DNA of 46,636 nt, taken from NCBI GenBank assembly GCA_030680415.1, contig JAUXVE010000069.1, positions 1 to 46,636 of the forward strand. The letters run 5' to 3'. This DNA is from Rubrivivax sp. Its GTDB lineage: Bacteria > Pseudomonadota > Gammaproteobacteria > Burkholderiales > Burkholderiaceae_C. Position 1 is the first letter of the stretch. Each line of letters starts with the position of its first letter. Both the position numbers and the translations under genes were made by a program. Shown here piece after piece: positions 9,273-17,596 of the stretch. The notes beneath the pieces are model-generated. The model did no database searches, was not told the origin of the DNA, and was given only the letters and a program-made list of their open reading frames with translations.

Positions 9273-10106
9273 GTGTCGGACGGCCCCATCGACCATCACG
9301 GCGCAAGGCTCGACTTCAGCGCCGAGATGAGCTACGGCGACTACCTGCACCTGGACGCGGTGCTGAACGCCCAGCACCCGCTGAGCCCAGACCACAACGA
9401 GATGCTGTTCATCGTGCAGCACCAGACCAGCGAGCTGTGGATGAAGCTGATGCTGCACGAGCTGCGCGCGGCCATCGCCGCCGTCGCGGCCGACCGCCTG
9501 GCGCCGGCCTTCAAGATGCTGGCGCGGGTGTCCAGGATCATGGAGCAGCTGGTGCACGCCTGGGACGTGCTGGCGACGATGACGCCGCCCGAGTACAGCG
9601 CGATCCGGCCGTATCTCGCCCACAGCAGCGGCTTCCAGAGCTGGCAGTACCGCTGCATCGAATTCAGCCTGGGCAACAAGAACGCCGCCATGCTCCAGCC
9701 GCACGCGCACCGGCCCGACCTGCTGGCGCAGGTCGAGGCGGCGTACCGCGCGCCGTCGCTCTACGACGAGGCGCTGCGGCTGCTGGCGCGCCGCGGCCTG
9801 CCGGTGCCGGCCAGCCACACTGGGCGCGACTGGACGCAGCCCTACCCGCCCAGCGACGAGGTCGAGGCCGCCTGGCTCACCGTCTACCGCGCGCCGGAAA
9901 CCCATTGGGACCTGTACCAGCTGGGCGAGGAACTCACCGACCTCGAGGACACCTTCCGCCTCTGGCGCTTCCGCCACGTGACGACGGTGGAGCGCGTGAT
10001 CGGCTTCAAGCGCGGCACCGGGGGCACCAGCGGCGTGGGCTACCTGCGCAAGATGCTCGACGTGGTGCTGTTTCCGGAAATCTGGAAGCTCAGGACCGAC
10101 CTGTAG
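9273..10106 (+). CDS. kynA: Tryptophan 2,3-dioxygenase
   Basis: Heme enzyme opening the indole ring of L-tryptophan to N-formylkynurenine, the first step of the pathway. It has 277 residues from a GTG at 9273, one base after the kynU stop. Motifs: [14 protein letters not shown] (substrate-side histidine), [23 protein letters not shown] with the proximal heme histidine, and [13 protein letters not shown] (substrate carboxylate/ammonium loop). The GTG start and immediate coupling to kynU suggest reduced or coupled translation. The family is usually a cytoplasmic tetramer. Confidence 0.96.
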   Translation: MSDGPIDHHGARLDFSAEMSYGDYLHLDAVLNAQHPLSPDHNEMLFIVQHQTSELWMKLMLHELRAAIAAVAADRLAPAFKMLARVSRIMEQLVHAWDVLATMTPPEYSAIRPYLAHSSGFQSWQYRCIEFSLGNKNAAMLQPHAHRPDLLAQVEAAYRAPSLYDEALRLLARRGLPVPASHTGRDWTQPYPPSDEVEAAWLTVYRAPETHWDLYQLGEELTDLEDTFRLWRFRHVTTVERVIGFKRGTGGTSGVGYLRKMLDVVLFPEIWKLRTDL

Positions 10107-10110
10107 GAGC

Positions 10111-10143
10111 GTGTCGGGCTTTGGGTCGCGCCCGACAGGCGCC
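10111..10143. terminator. Hairpin between kynA and the convergent aminotransferase gene
   Basis: TGTCGGGC at 10112-10119 pairs perfectly with GCCCGACA at 10130-10137 across a 10-nt loop, right after the kynA stop and just before the end of the opposing gene. No T-run follows on either strand. The 3' arm extended to 10143 is the inverse of the 14-mer at 3815-3828, so it may be a family of intergenic hairpins rather than a classical terminator. Confidence 0.5.
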
Positions 10144-10146
10144 CAG

Positions 10147-11274
10147 CTACAGCAGCGCGTTCAGCGCGCGCTCGAAGGTCGCCACCGTGCGCTCGACGTT
10201 CTTCAGCTTGTCCAGCCCGAACAGCCCGACGCGGAAGGTGCGCAAGTCCGCCGGCTCGTCGCAGGCCAGCGGCACGCCGGCGGCGGTCTGCAGGCCTTGC
10301 GCGGCGAAGGCCTGGGTGCTGGCGAAGTCGGCGCGGTCGGTGTAGCTCACCACCACGCCGGGTGACTGGAAACCCTCGGCAGCGACGCTGGGGATGCCCT
10401 TGGCAACGAGCAGTGCGCGCACGCGGTCGCCGAGCTGCTGTTGCGCGGCGCGTGCGGCCTCGAAACCGAAGGCCGCGGTCTCCTGCATCACGTCGCGCAA
10501 TGTGGCCAGGCCGTCGGTGGGCAGCGTCGCGTGATACGCGATCGCGCCCTTCTCGTGCGTCTCCATGATCGAGAGCCACTTCTTCAAGTCCATCGAGAAG
10601 CTGCTGCTCGTCGTGCCGTCGATGCGGGCGCGGGCCTGCTCGCCCAGCATCACCAGTCCGGCGCAGGGCGTGCTGCTCCAGCCCTTCTGCGGCGCGCTGA
10701 CCAGCACGTCGACGCCGGTGGCAGCCATGTCGACCCAGATCGCGCCCGAGGCCACGCAGTCGAGCACGAACAGGCCACCATGCTCGTGCACCGCCGCGGC
10801 CAGCGCGCGGATGTAGTCGTGCGGCAGGATCATGCCGGCCGCGGTTTCGACATGCGGTGCGAACACGAGGTCTGGCCGGGTGCTGCGGATCGCCGCCACC
10901 ACCTCGTCGATCGGCGCCGGCGCGAACGGCGCCTGCGGTCCGGGGCCGCTCGGGCGCGCCTTCAGCACCGTCGTTTCGGACGGGATCGCACCCATGTCGA
11001 AGATCTGGCTCCAGCGGTAGCTGAACCAGCCGTTGCGGATCACCAGCACCTTCTTGCCATGCGCGAACTGGCGCGCCACCGCCTCCATGCCGAAGCTGCC
11101 GCTGCCCGGCACGACGATCGCCGAGCGTGCGCCGTAGACCTGCTTGAGCGTCGCCGACACGTCGCGCATCACGCCCCCGAAGCGCTTGGACATGTGGTTG
11201 AGGGCACGGTCGGTGTAGACGACCGAGTATTCGAGCAGGCCGTCGGGGTCGACGTCGGGAAGCAGGCCGGGCAT
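10147..11274 (-). CDS. Class V aminotransferase (alanine--glyoxylate / serine--pyruvate type)
   Basis: PLP-dependent aminotransferase of 375 residues, fold type I class V. Visible features are VVPGSGSFGMEA (phosphate-binding loop), FVLDCVASGAIWVDM with the PLP-ring aspartate, and SAPQKGWSSTPCAG with the Schiff-base lysine at Lys197. The C-terminus carries FRVGLFGLDK, the FRxG-type motif of the alanine-glyoxylate aminotransferase group. It probably transaminates glyoxylate, pyruvate or a related 2-oxo acid; the exact pair cannot be told. It is divergent from the aminopeptidase gene over 120 bp, where I see no clear promoter consensus. Confidence 0.87.
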   Translation of the reverse strand: MPGLLPDVDPDGLLEYSVVYTDRALNHMSKRFGGVMRDVSATLKQVYGARSAIVVPGSGSFGMEAVARQFAHGKKVLVIRNGWFSYRWSQIFDMGAIPSETTVLKARPSGPGPQAPFAPAPIDEVVAAIRSTRPDLVFAPHVETAAGMILPHDYIRALAAAVHEHGGLFVLDCVASGAIWVDMAATGVDVLVSAPQKGWSSTPCAGLVMLGEQARARIDGTTSSSFSMDLKKWLSIMETHEKGAIAYHATLPTDGLATLRDVMQETAAFGFEAARAAQQQLGDRVRALLVAKGIPSVAAEGFQSPGVVVSYTDRADFASTQAFAAQGLQTAAGVPLACDEPADLRTFRVGLFGLDKLKNVERTVATFERALNALL

Positions 11275-11394
11275 GCGTGTCTCTGGATGAGTGATGTCGA
11301 TCCGGCGGAGCTTATCAGCCGGCGGGCATGCAGCCCCGCTGGCCTGCGGCGGCCACCTAGAATCGCCTGCTTTCCCCGTGCCGCCGGAGCCGCA

Positions 11395-13218
11395 ATGGAC
11401 ACCCGCACTTCACCGATCCGTTTGCGCCTCGCCCAGCTGCGCGAGGCGCTGGCCCGCGAGGGCGTGTTCGCGCTGCTGGTGCCTTCGTCCGACCCCCACC
11501 TCAGCGAATACCTGCCCGGACGCTGGCAGGGGCGCGAGTGGCTGTCGGGCTTCACGGGTTCGATGGCCACGCTGGTGGTGGCCGCCGACCGCACTGTGCT
11601 GTTCGCCGACAGCCGCTACTGGGCGCAGGCCGAGGTCGAGATCGCCGGCACCGGCATCGAGCTCGTCAAGATCCCCACCGGCACCTCCACTGCGCACATC
11701 GACTGGCTGGCCCGACATGTGCCACGTGGCGCCGTGGTGGCAGTGGACGGCCAGGTGCTGGGCCTGGCCGCGGCCGGCGCGCTGAAGACGGCGCTCGACG
11801 CCGCCGGCGTGGTGCTGCGCACCGAGCTCGACCTGCTCGAAGCGATCTGGCCCGAGCGCCCCGCGCTGCCGGCCGCACCGGTCTACGAACATGCGCCGCC
11901 GCAGGCCACGCAGCCGCGCGCCGCCCGGCTCGCCGCGGTGCGCGAGGCGATGGCGCGCCACGGCGCCACGCACCACTTCGTGTCGACGGTCGACGACGCG
12001 GCCTGGATCACCAACCTGCGCGGCAGTGACGTCAGCTACAACCCGGTGTTCCTGGCCCACCTGCTGCTGGACGGCAGCGGCGGCACGCTGTTCGTCGGCG
12101 CCGGCAAGGTGGACGCGGCGCTGGCCGCCAGGCTGGCCGCGGACGGACTGCAGCTCGCACCCTACGAACAGGCCGGTGCCGCGCTGGCCGCACTCGGCGC
12201 CGACGCCCGGCTGCTGGTCGACCCCAGGCGCGTCACATATGGCCTGCGCGCGCAAGTCGGCCTGGGCACGGCGGTGGTCGAGGCCATCAACCCGAGCACG
12301 CTGCTGAAGAGCCGCAAGAGCGCGGCCGAGGCGGCTTTCGTGCGCGAGGCGATGGCCGAAGACGGCGCCGCGATGTGCGAGTTCTACGCCTGGTTCGAAG
12401 CCGCATTGGCGCGCGGCGGAGACATCACCGAACTCACCGTCGACGAACGCCTGAGCGCCGAACGCGCCAAACGCAGCGGCTTCGTCGGCTTGAGCTTTCC
12501 CACCATCGCCGGCTTCAATGCCAACGGTGCGATGCCGCACTACCGCGCCACACCACAGGCGCACGCCGTCATCCGCGTGAACCCGGGCGCAGGCGGCCTG
12601 CTGCTCATCGACAGCGGCGGCCAGTACCTCGGCGGCACCACCGACATCACGCGCGTGTGGCCCATCGGCAGCGTGAGCGCGGCGATGAAGCGCGACTACA
12701 CGCTGGTGCTCAAGGGCACCATGAACCTGTCGCGCGCGCGTTTCCCGCGCGGCACGCTCAGCCCCATGCTCGACGCGCTGGCGCGTGCGCCGCTGTGGGC
12801 CGAGGGCATCGACTTCGGCCACGGCACCGGCCACGGCGTGGGCTACTTCATGAACGTGCACGAGGGGCCGCAGAGCATCAGCAAGGCGATCCCCGACGCC
12901 CACATGGCGATGGAGCCGGGCATGATCACGTCGATCGAGCCCGGCGTGTACCGGCCCGGGCAGTGGGGCGTGCGCATCGAGAACCTGGTGCTCAACGTGC
13001 CGGCGACGACGGGCGAAGGCGACACCTTCGGCGAGTTCCTCGAGTTCGAGACGCTCACGCTATGCCCGATCGACACGCGCTGTATCGACCGCAGCCTGCT
13101 GCGCGCCGACGAGGCGGATTGGCTCAACGGCTACCACACCACCGTGCGCGAACGGCTGGCGCCGCGCCTGGCCGGCGCAGCGCTGGCCTGGCTGCTCGAG
13201 CGCACGGCGCCGATCTGA
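11395..13218 (+). CDS. Xaa-Pro aminopeptidase (aminopeptidase P, M24B)
   Basis: Metallopeptidase removing the N-terminal residue before proline. It has 607 residues from the ATG at 11395, preceded by GGAG at 11386-11389. This is the three-domain, eukaryote-like APP1 form: two creatinase-like domains (about 8-150 and 165-310), then the pita-bread catalytic domain. Metal ligands are in LLIDSGGQYLGGTTDITR (two Asp), HGTGHGVG (His), ITSIEPGVY (Glu) and EFETLTLCP (Glu). The C-terminal YHTTVRERLAP tail is typical. The longer open frame upstream overlaps the divergent aminotransferase gene and was discarded. A ROK kinase follows after 8 bp, probably co-transcribed. Confidence 0.94.
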   Translation: MDTRTSPIRLRLAQLREALAREGVFALLVPSSDPHLSEYLPGRWQGREWLSGFTGSMATLVVAADRTVLFADSRYWAQAEVEIAGTGIELVKIPTGTSTAHIDWLARHVPRGAVVAVDGQVLGLAAAGALKTALDAAGVVLRTELDLLEAIWPERPALPAAPVYEHAPPQATQPRAARLAAVREAMARHGATHHFVSTVDDAAWITNLRGSDVSYNPVFLAHLLLDGSGGTLFVGAGKVDAALAARLAADGLQLAPYEQAGAALAALGADARLLVDPRRVTYGLRAQVGLGTAVVEAINPSTLLKSRKSAAEAAFVREAMAEDGAAMCEFYAWFEAALARGGDITELTVDERLSAERAKRSGFVGLSFPTIAGFNANGAMPHYRATPQAHAVIRVNPGAGGLLLIDSGGQYLGGTTDITRVWPIGSVSAAMKRDYTLVLKGTMNLSRARFPRGTLSPMLDALARAPLWAEGIDFGHGTGHGVGYFMNVHEGPQSISKAIPDAHMAMEPGMITSIEPGVYRPGQWGVRIENLVLNVPATTGEGDTFGEFLEFETLTLCPIDTRCIDRSLLRADEADWLNGYHTTVRERLAPRLAGAALAWLLERTAPI

Positions 13219-13226
13219 CGCACGCC

Positions 13227-14168
13227 ATGCAGCCGGCACTCGGCATCGACCTCGGCGGCACCAAGATCGAGGCGGTGCTGCTGGCCAGCGACGGCACCGA
13301 GTGCTGGCGGCAGCGCGTGGCCACGCCGGCGGGCGACTACGGCGCCACGCTGGCTGCGGTGGCGGCTCTGGTGACGCAGGCACGTGGCGTCGAAACGGCA
13401 CCGTTCACCATCGGCATCGGCACCCCCGGCGCGGCCGCGGCGTCGGGGCTGATGAAGAACTGCAACTCGACCTGCCTCAACGGCATGCCGCTGCAGCGCG
13501 ACCTGGAAACAGCGATTGGCCAGCCGGTGACGCTGGCCAACGACGCCAACTGCCTGGCGCTGTCGGAAGCCACCGATGGCGCCGGGGCCGGCGCCGCGGT
13601 GGTCTTTGCCGCCATCCTGGGCACCGGTGCCGGTGCCGGCATCGCGGTGCACGGCGTTGTGCTGCAGGGGCCGCACCGGTTGGCCGGCGAATGGGGGCAC
13701 AACCCCTTGCCCTGGGCCGAGCCTGGGCGCGACCCGGCGTTTGCCTGCTATTGCGGCCGGCGCGGCTGCATCGAGACGCTGGTCAGCGGCTCCGGGCTGG
13801 CGCGTGACCATGCCCACGTCAACGCTGGAAGCCTCAGCGGCGAAGAGATCGTGCGCCGCGCCGCTGCCGGCGACGACGCCTGCCGCGCCACGCTGGAGCG
13901 CCACGCGCGGCGCCTGGCGCGCGCCCTGGCTGCGGTAATCAACCTGCTGGACCCCGACGTCATCGTGCTCGGCGGCGGCCTGTCGCGCCTGCCGCACCTG
14001 TACGACCAGGTGCCGGCGCTGTGGGAGCAGTGGGTCTTCGGCGCCGGCAGCGACCCGGTGCGCACGCGGCTGCTGCCGGCGCGCCACGGCGACGCCTCGG
14101 GTGTGCGCGGCGCGGCCTGGATCGGCGCTCTGTCCCCCTCTCCCGCTGGCGGGAGAGGGTTGGGGTGA
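13227..14168 (+). CDS. ROK-family sugar kinase
   Basis: Predicted hexose or N-acetylhexosamine kinase (fructokinase/NagK-like) of 313 residues. Seen: GIDLGGTKIE phosphate loop at 5-14, IGIGTPG, LANDANCLALSEA with the catalytic aspartate, GTGAGAGI, and the zinc/sugar motif EWGHNPLP followed by CYCGRRGCIET. The preferred sugar is not determinable. The last dozen residues (LSPSPAGGRGLG) are encoded by the dispersed hairpin repeat beginning near 14133, and the stop TGA lies in its GGGTGAGGG sequence. The original C-terminus was therefore probably replaced by repeat insertion. It starts 8 bp after the aminopeptidase stop. Confidence 0.88.
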   Translation: MQPALGIDLGGTKIEAVLLASDGTECWRQRVATPAGDYGATLAAVAALVTQARGVETAPFTIGIGTPGAAAASGLMKNCNSTCLNGMPLQRDLETAIGQPVTLANDANCLALSEATDGAGAGAAVVFAAILGTGAGAGIAVHGVVLQGPHRLAGEWGHNPLPWAEPGRDPAFACYCGRRGCIETLVSGSGLARDHAHVNAGSLSGEEIVRRAAAGDDACRATLERHARRLARALAAVINLLDPDVIVLGGGLSRLPHLYDQVPALWEQWVFGAGSDPVRTRLLPARHGDASGVRGAAWIGALSPSPAGGRGLG

Positions 14169-14402
14169 GGGTGGTGGCGGTCCGCGGCCCTCACCCCAAC
14201 CCTACCCAGGAACCCGCACGAGTGTGAGCCGTATGGCCCCCTCTCCCGCCTGGGCGGGGGGTGAGGGTGGGACGGGCGCGCATGACCCTCACCCCAACCC
14301 TCTCCCACAAGTGGGAGAGGGGGCAATACCCGCGGTTCCTGGTCACAAGCCAGCGCCGCCAATCGGCGCATCGATCTCTCCCACGAGTGGGAGAGGGGGC
14401 GG
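14131..14402. repeat. Hairpin-rich dispersed repeat, copy 1
   Basis: A gene-free stretch made of CCCTCTCCC...GGGAGAGGG hairpins and CCCTCACCCCAACCCT spacers. Stems include CCCTCTCCCGC/GCGGGAGAGGG near 14134-14158 and CTCTCCCAC/GTGGGAGAG near 14300-14321, plus a third at the right end near 14376-14398. About 175 bp (14201 to about 14370) matches 46460-46636 in the same orientation with few differences; this copy lacks about nine bases after CCTGGGCGGG. The left end supplies the stop codon of the ROK kinase. This looks like a REP/BIME-type element rather than a gene-linked terminator. No transposase is nearby. Confidence 0.85.
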
Positions 14403-14409
14403 GACGCGC

Positions 14410-15447
14410 TCAGGCGTGCTTGGCGATCAGCGCCTTGGCGCTGGCCAGCAGCGCCTTGCCATTGAAGCCGCGCTTGTCCATGTCGGCAACCCACTCGCCG
14501 TCGATGGCGCTGGATCGAGCGACGAATTCCTGCGTCTGTTCGGCCGTGAAGGTGTACACGGTATTGCCTCGGTCCACGGCCAGCTTGCGGCTGGGCACGT
14601 CATTGGCCTGCTGCACCTTGCCCAGCCAGGCCGAGGTGGCGCTGCCGGAATTGGCATCGATGACCTTCTTCAGGTCGGGCGCCAGGCCGTCGTACTTCGA
14701 CTTGTTCATGGCCATCACGAAAGTCGTCGTGTAGAAGGCCGGGCTGTTGGCCGGGAATTCGCTGTGGAACCGGGCCAGTTCGTGCACCTTCACTGCCGGC
14801 ACCACTTCCCAGGGGATGACGCAGCCTTCGATGGTGCCCTTGCTCAGCGCATCGGGAATCTGCGGCAGCGGCATGCCCACCGGAATGGCGCCCACCGAAC
14901 CCAGCAGCTTGGTCACCTGGCGCGTCGGGCCGCGCACCTTCAGGCCACGCAGGTCGGCCACCGACTTCACCTGCCTGGCCACGGTGTGGATCATGCCCGG
15001 GCCGTGCACGTGCAGCGCCAGCACCTGCGTTTCCTTGAATTCGTCGGCGCACTGGGTCTGGAAGTATTCCCAATAGGCCTTGGACGTGGCCTCGGCGTTG
15101 TTCATCATGAACGGCAGCTCGAAGACCTCGATGCGCGGGAAGCGGCCGGCGGTGTTGCCGGGCAGCGTCCAGACGATGTCGACGACGCCGTCGCGCGCCT
15201 GGTCGTACAACTGCACCGGCGTGCCGCCGAGCTGCATCGCCGGATAGGCCTCGAACTTGATGCGGCCGCCGGACTCCTTCTCGACCTTGTCCATCCACGG
15301 CTTGTGCATCGTCAGCCAGACGCCGCTCATCGGCGGCATGAAGGTGTGGAACTTGAGCGTGACGCTCTGCTGGGCCAGGCCCGACAGGTGCGGCACGCCG
15401 AGCGCGGCCGCTGCGGCGGCGCCCTGCACGAAGGAACGACGTTTCAT
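14410..15447 (-). CDS. TRAP transporter solute-binding protein (DctP family)
   Basis: Periplasmic ligand-binding subunit of 345 residues. The N-terminus MKRRSFVQGAAAAAAL has a twin-arginine-like motif and a hydrophobic stretch, with likely cleavage near SGLAQQ. The mature part matches DctP proteins: WMDKVEKESGGRIKFE, AMQLGGTPVQLYDQARDGVVDIVW, and DLRGLKVRGPTRQ with the conserved arginine that binds the ligand carboxylate. The ligand is therefore probably an organic acid. GGAGAC lies about 11 bp upstream of the ATG. It is last in the dctQ-dctM-dctP operon, after a 74-bp gap. The genes just upstream are remnants of an oxygenase cluster, so its ligand may have been that pathway's substrate (inference). 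Confidence 0.93.
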   Translation of the reverse strand: MKRRSFVQGAAAAAALGVPHLSGLAQQSVTLKFHTFMPPMSGVWLTMHKPWMDKVEKESGGRIKFEAYPAMQLGGTPVQLYDQARDGVVDIVWTLPGNTAGRFPRIEVFELPFMMNNAEATSKAYWEYFQTQCADEFKETQVLALHVHGPGMIHTVARQVKSVADLRGLKVRGPTRQVTKLLGSVGAIPVGMPLPQIPDALSKGTIEGCVIPWEVVPAVKVHELARFHSEFPANSPAFYTTTFVMAMNKSKYDGLAPDLKKVIDANSGSATSAWLGKVQQANDVPSRKLAVDRGNTVYTFTAEQTQEFVARSSAIDGEWVADMDKRGFNGKALLASAKALIAKHA

Positions 15448-15521
15448 GGTCTTGTCTCCGGGGATGGGTGTAAGGACAGGAAGCTAACGGCTCCACGACC
15501 TTGTAGCCGTCATGGTTGACC

Positions 15522-16841
15522 CTAGCCGACGAACTGCACCAGCCACAGCGACAGCGCAGGGAAGAGCATCAGCAGCAGCAGCCGCACCAGGTCGCTGGCC
15601 AGGAAGGGCAGCACGCCACGGTAGCTTTCGGCGATGGGCACGTCGCGCGCCATGCCGTTGACGACGTAGACGTTCAGCCCCACCGGCGGCGACAGCAGGC
15701 CGAAGCTCACCGTCATCAGCACGACGATGCCGAACCACAGCGCCACGCTCTCCTTGGGCATGCCGAAGTCCAGGCCCATGATGACGGGGAAGAAGATCGG
15801 AATCGTCAGCAGCAGCACCGACAGCTCGTCCATCAGGCAGCCGAGCACGATGTAGAGCCCCACGATGGCGGCCACCACCATGAACGGCGACAGGCCCCAG
15901 TTCTGCACCAGTGCGGCGAGTTGCCCCGGCACCTGCGTCAGCGTCAGCGCCGAATTCATGAGGTCGGCGCCGAGGAAGATCAGGAAGATCATCGCCGAGG
16001 CCTCGGCGGTGGCGTAGAAGCAGAACTTGAACTTCTTCCACGTCATCTCGCGCTTGACCAGCGCCGCGAAGAAGGTCGCTGCCGCACCCACGGCCGCACC
16101 TTCGGTGGGCGTGAACTTGCCGCCGTAGATGCCGCCGAAGACGATGAGAAAGATGACCACGATGGGCAAGACACCCCACACCGCGCGGGCGCTGAGCGAG
16201 GGCGCATCGGCGTCGTGTTCCGGCGCATGGCCGGGCACCAGGCGCACGTAGATCGCAATGGCGATGATGTAGCCGAGCATCGCGATGGCGCCGGGGATCA
16301 TCGCCGCCGCAAAGAGCTTGGCGATGTTCTGCTCGGTGAGGATGGCGTAGATCACCAGCGGCACCGACGGCGGGATCAGGATGCCGAGCGTGCCGCTGGC
16401 GGCCAGCGTGCCGGTGGCCAGGCGGCCCGAATAACCGTGGCGCTTCATCTCCGGCAGCGCCACCGAGGTGATGGTGGCCGCGGTGGCCACCGACGAGCCA
16501 CAGATGGCGCCGAAGGCGGCGCAGGCGATCACCGCACCCATTGCCAACCCGCCCTTGAAACGCGACATCGCCGCCGCCGCCACCTCGAACAGCGCTTTGC
16601 TGATGCCGCCCTGGGTGGCGAAGTTGCCCATCAGGATGAACAGCGGGATCACGCTCAGGTCGTAGCTGGCAAAACGCGCGAAGGCCTGCGTGTTGAGGAA
16701 GCTCGACAGCGGCAACCAGCCCGCCTGCGCCACGTAGCCCACCGCGCCGGCCACGAACATGGCCACCGCGATCGGCGTGCGCAACGCCATCAGCACGATC
16801 ATGATGGCGAAGATCGCCACCGTCAGCTGCACCGGCGTCAT
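15522..16841 (-). CDS. TRAP transporter large permease (DctM family)
   Basis: Inner-membrane transport subunit of 439 residues with about a dozen hydrophobic segments, using the sodium or proton gradient. Typical DctM sequence includes PLFILMGNFATQGGISKALFE, CAAFGAICGSSVATAATIT, GTLGILIPPSVPLVIYAILTE and FGLLSPPVGLNVYVVNG. The ATG at 16841 overlaps the dctQ stop by 4 bp. The longer open frame to 17132 lies inside dctQ and was rejected. It works with the small permease and the periplasmic binding protein encoded on either side. Confidence 0.95.
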   Translation of the reverse strand: MTPVQLTVAIFAIMIVLMALRTPIAVAMFVAGAVGYVAQAGWLPLSSFLNTQAFARFASYDLSVIPLFILMGNFATQGGISKALFEVAAAAMSRFKGGLAMGAVIACAAFGAICGSSVATAATITSVALPEMKRHGYSGRLATGTLAASGTLGILIPPSVPLVIYAILTEQNIAKLFAAAMIPGAIAMLGYIIAIAIYVRLVPGHAPEHDADAPSLSARAVWGVLPIVVIFLIVFGGIYGGKFTPTEGAAVGAAATFFAALVKREMTWKKFKFCFYATAEASAMIFLIFLGADLMNSALTLTQVPGQLAALVQNWGLSPFMVVAAIVGLYIVLGCLMDELSVLLLTIPIFFPVIMGLDFGMPKESVALWFGIVVLMTVSFGLLSPPVGLNVYVVNGMARDVPIAESYRGVLPFLASDLVRLLLLMLFPALSLWLVQFVG

Positions 16842-17314
16842 GCCACTCCCGGGCGTTGGAAGCCGCGCGCGGCCTGCACGAGGCCGATCAGCGCCGCCAG
16901 CGCCAGCGGCGGCACCATCGCGCCGTAGACCACCCACTCGGGAAAGCCGAGCATCATCGAGCCCGAGTTCGAGCGCCAGGCGCTGAGGCCGCCGATCGTG
17001 GTGCGCCAGGCCATCAGCGCCATCACCGCAGCGACCATCAAGGCGCCGAAGCGGTCCAGGCGCTCGCGCGCCACCTCGCTGGCACCGCTGGTGAAGAAGT
17101 CGACGATGATGTTGCCGCGCCGCACCTGGCACCAGGGCATGAACAGCGCGATCGCCGCACCGGCGGCCGAGCCCGAGAGCTCGAAGTCACCGACGATGGT
17201 CCAGCCCGTGGTGTTGCGGCCGATGACGCTGGCGCAGGTCATCAGCGTGATCACGGTCAGCAGCACGCCGGCCAGCACCGCGCACAGCTTGGCCAGGGTT
17301 TCCAGGACTTTCAA
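16838..17314 (-). CDS. TRAP transporter small permease (DctQ family)
   Basis: Membrane subunit of 158 residues with four predicted transmembrane helices: about 9-29, 45-65, 86-106 and 125-147. The segment VIGRNTTGWTIVGDFELSGSAAGAAIAL followed by a CQVRRGNIIVDFF loop is characteristic of DctQ. It is first of the three TRAP genes and overlaps dctM by 4 bp. Its start lies only 25 bp downstream of the broken ferredoxin gene, so the transporter was likely part of the same transcript as the decayed catabolic genes. Confidence 0.92.
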   Translation of the reverse strand: MKVLETLAKLCAVLAGVLLTVITLMTCASVIGRNTTGWTIVGDFELSGSAAGAAIALFMPWCQVRRGNIIVDFFTSGASEVARERLDRFGALMVAAVMALMAWRTTIGGLSAWRSNSGSMMLGFPEWVVYGAMVPPLALAALIGLVQAARGFQRPGVA

Positions 17315-17339
17315 GACGGTGCCTCCGGCGGGATCCAGC

Positions 17340-17583
17340 TCAATATTGTGTCGCCGGCAGGCGGGCCACCAGGCCCTCCAGCTCGGGGCTCAGGACGATC
17401 TGGCACGACAGCCGGCTGGTCGGCTCGCGCGGCGCGGCCGTCATCTCGAGCATGGCCAGCTCGTCGGCTGTCGACGCCGGCCGCCAGCGCGGCGCGCGTC
17501 AGGCTCAGACCGGTGGGGCCGGGCACCGGCCGCCGATGGCCATCGGCGGCATCGAGCAGGACCGTGACGACGGACAGGTTCAT
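17340..17583 (-). pseudogene. 2Fe-2S ferredoxin remnant lacking its cluster-binding segment
   Basis: The N-terminal part starts MNLSVVTVLLDAADG and reaches LSLTRAALAAGVD. The C-terminal part, in another frame, reads TADELAMLEM ... SRLSCQIVLSPELEGLV and ends LPATQY. Both match vertebrate-type 2Fe-2S ferredoxins of about 105 residues. The middle, which should carry the Cys-x5-Cys-x2-Cys loop, is absent, and only the last cysteine (SRLSCQI) remains. The frames change at 17470-17475, where GTCGAC sits. The total of 244 nt is not a multiple of three. An internal deletion thus removed about 25-30 codons, and the product cannot hold a cluster. Confidence 0.8.
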
Positions 17584-17596
17584 CGGCTGGCGCGGC

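Noticed and set aside
10441..11394. In-frame upstream extension of aminopeptidase P
   Set aside because: It lies antisense to the aminotransferase, and a ribosome-binding site and normal N-terminus occur at 11395.
14131..14402. Ordinary Rho-independent terminator of the ROK kinase
   Set aside because: There are several stems, the element recurs 32 kb away with long shared flanks, and T-runs are lacking.
17340..17583. Programmed frameshift in the ferredoxin
   Set aside because: A frameshift alone would not restore the missing cysteine loop; sequence is absent, not just out of frame.
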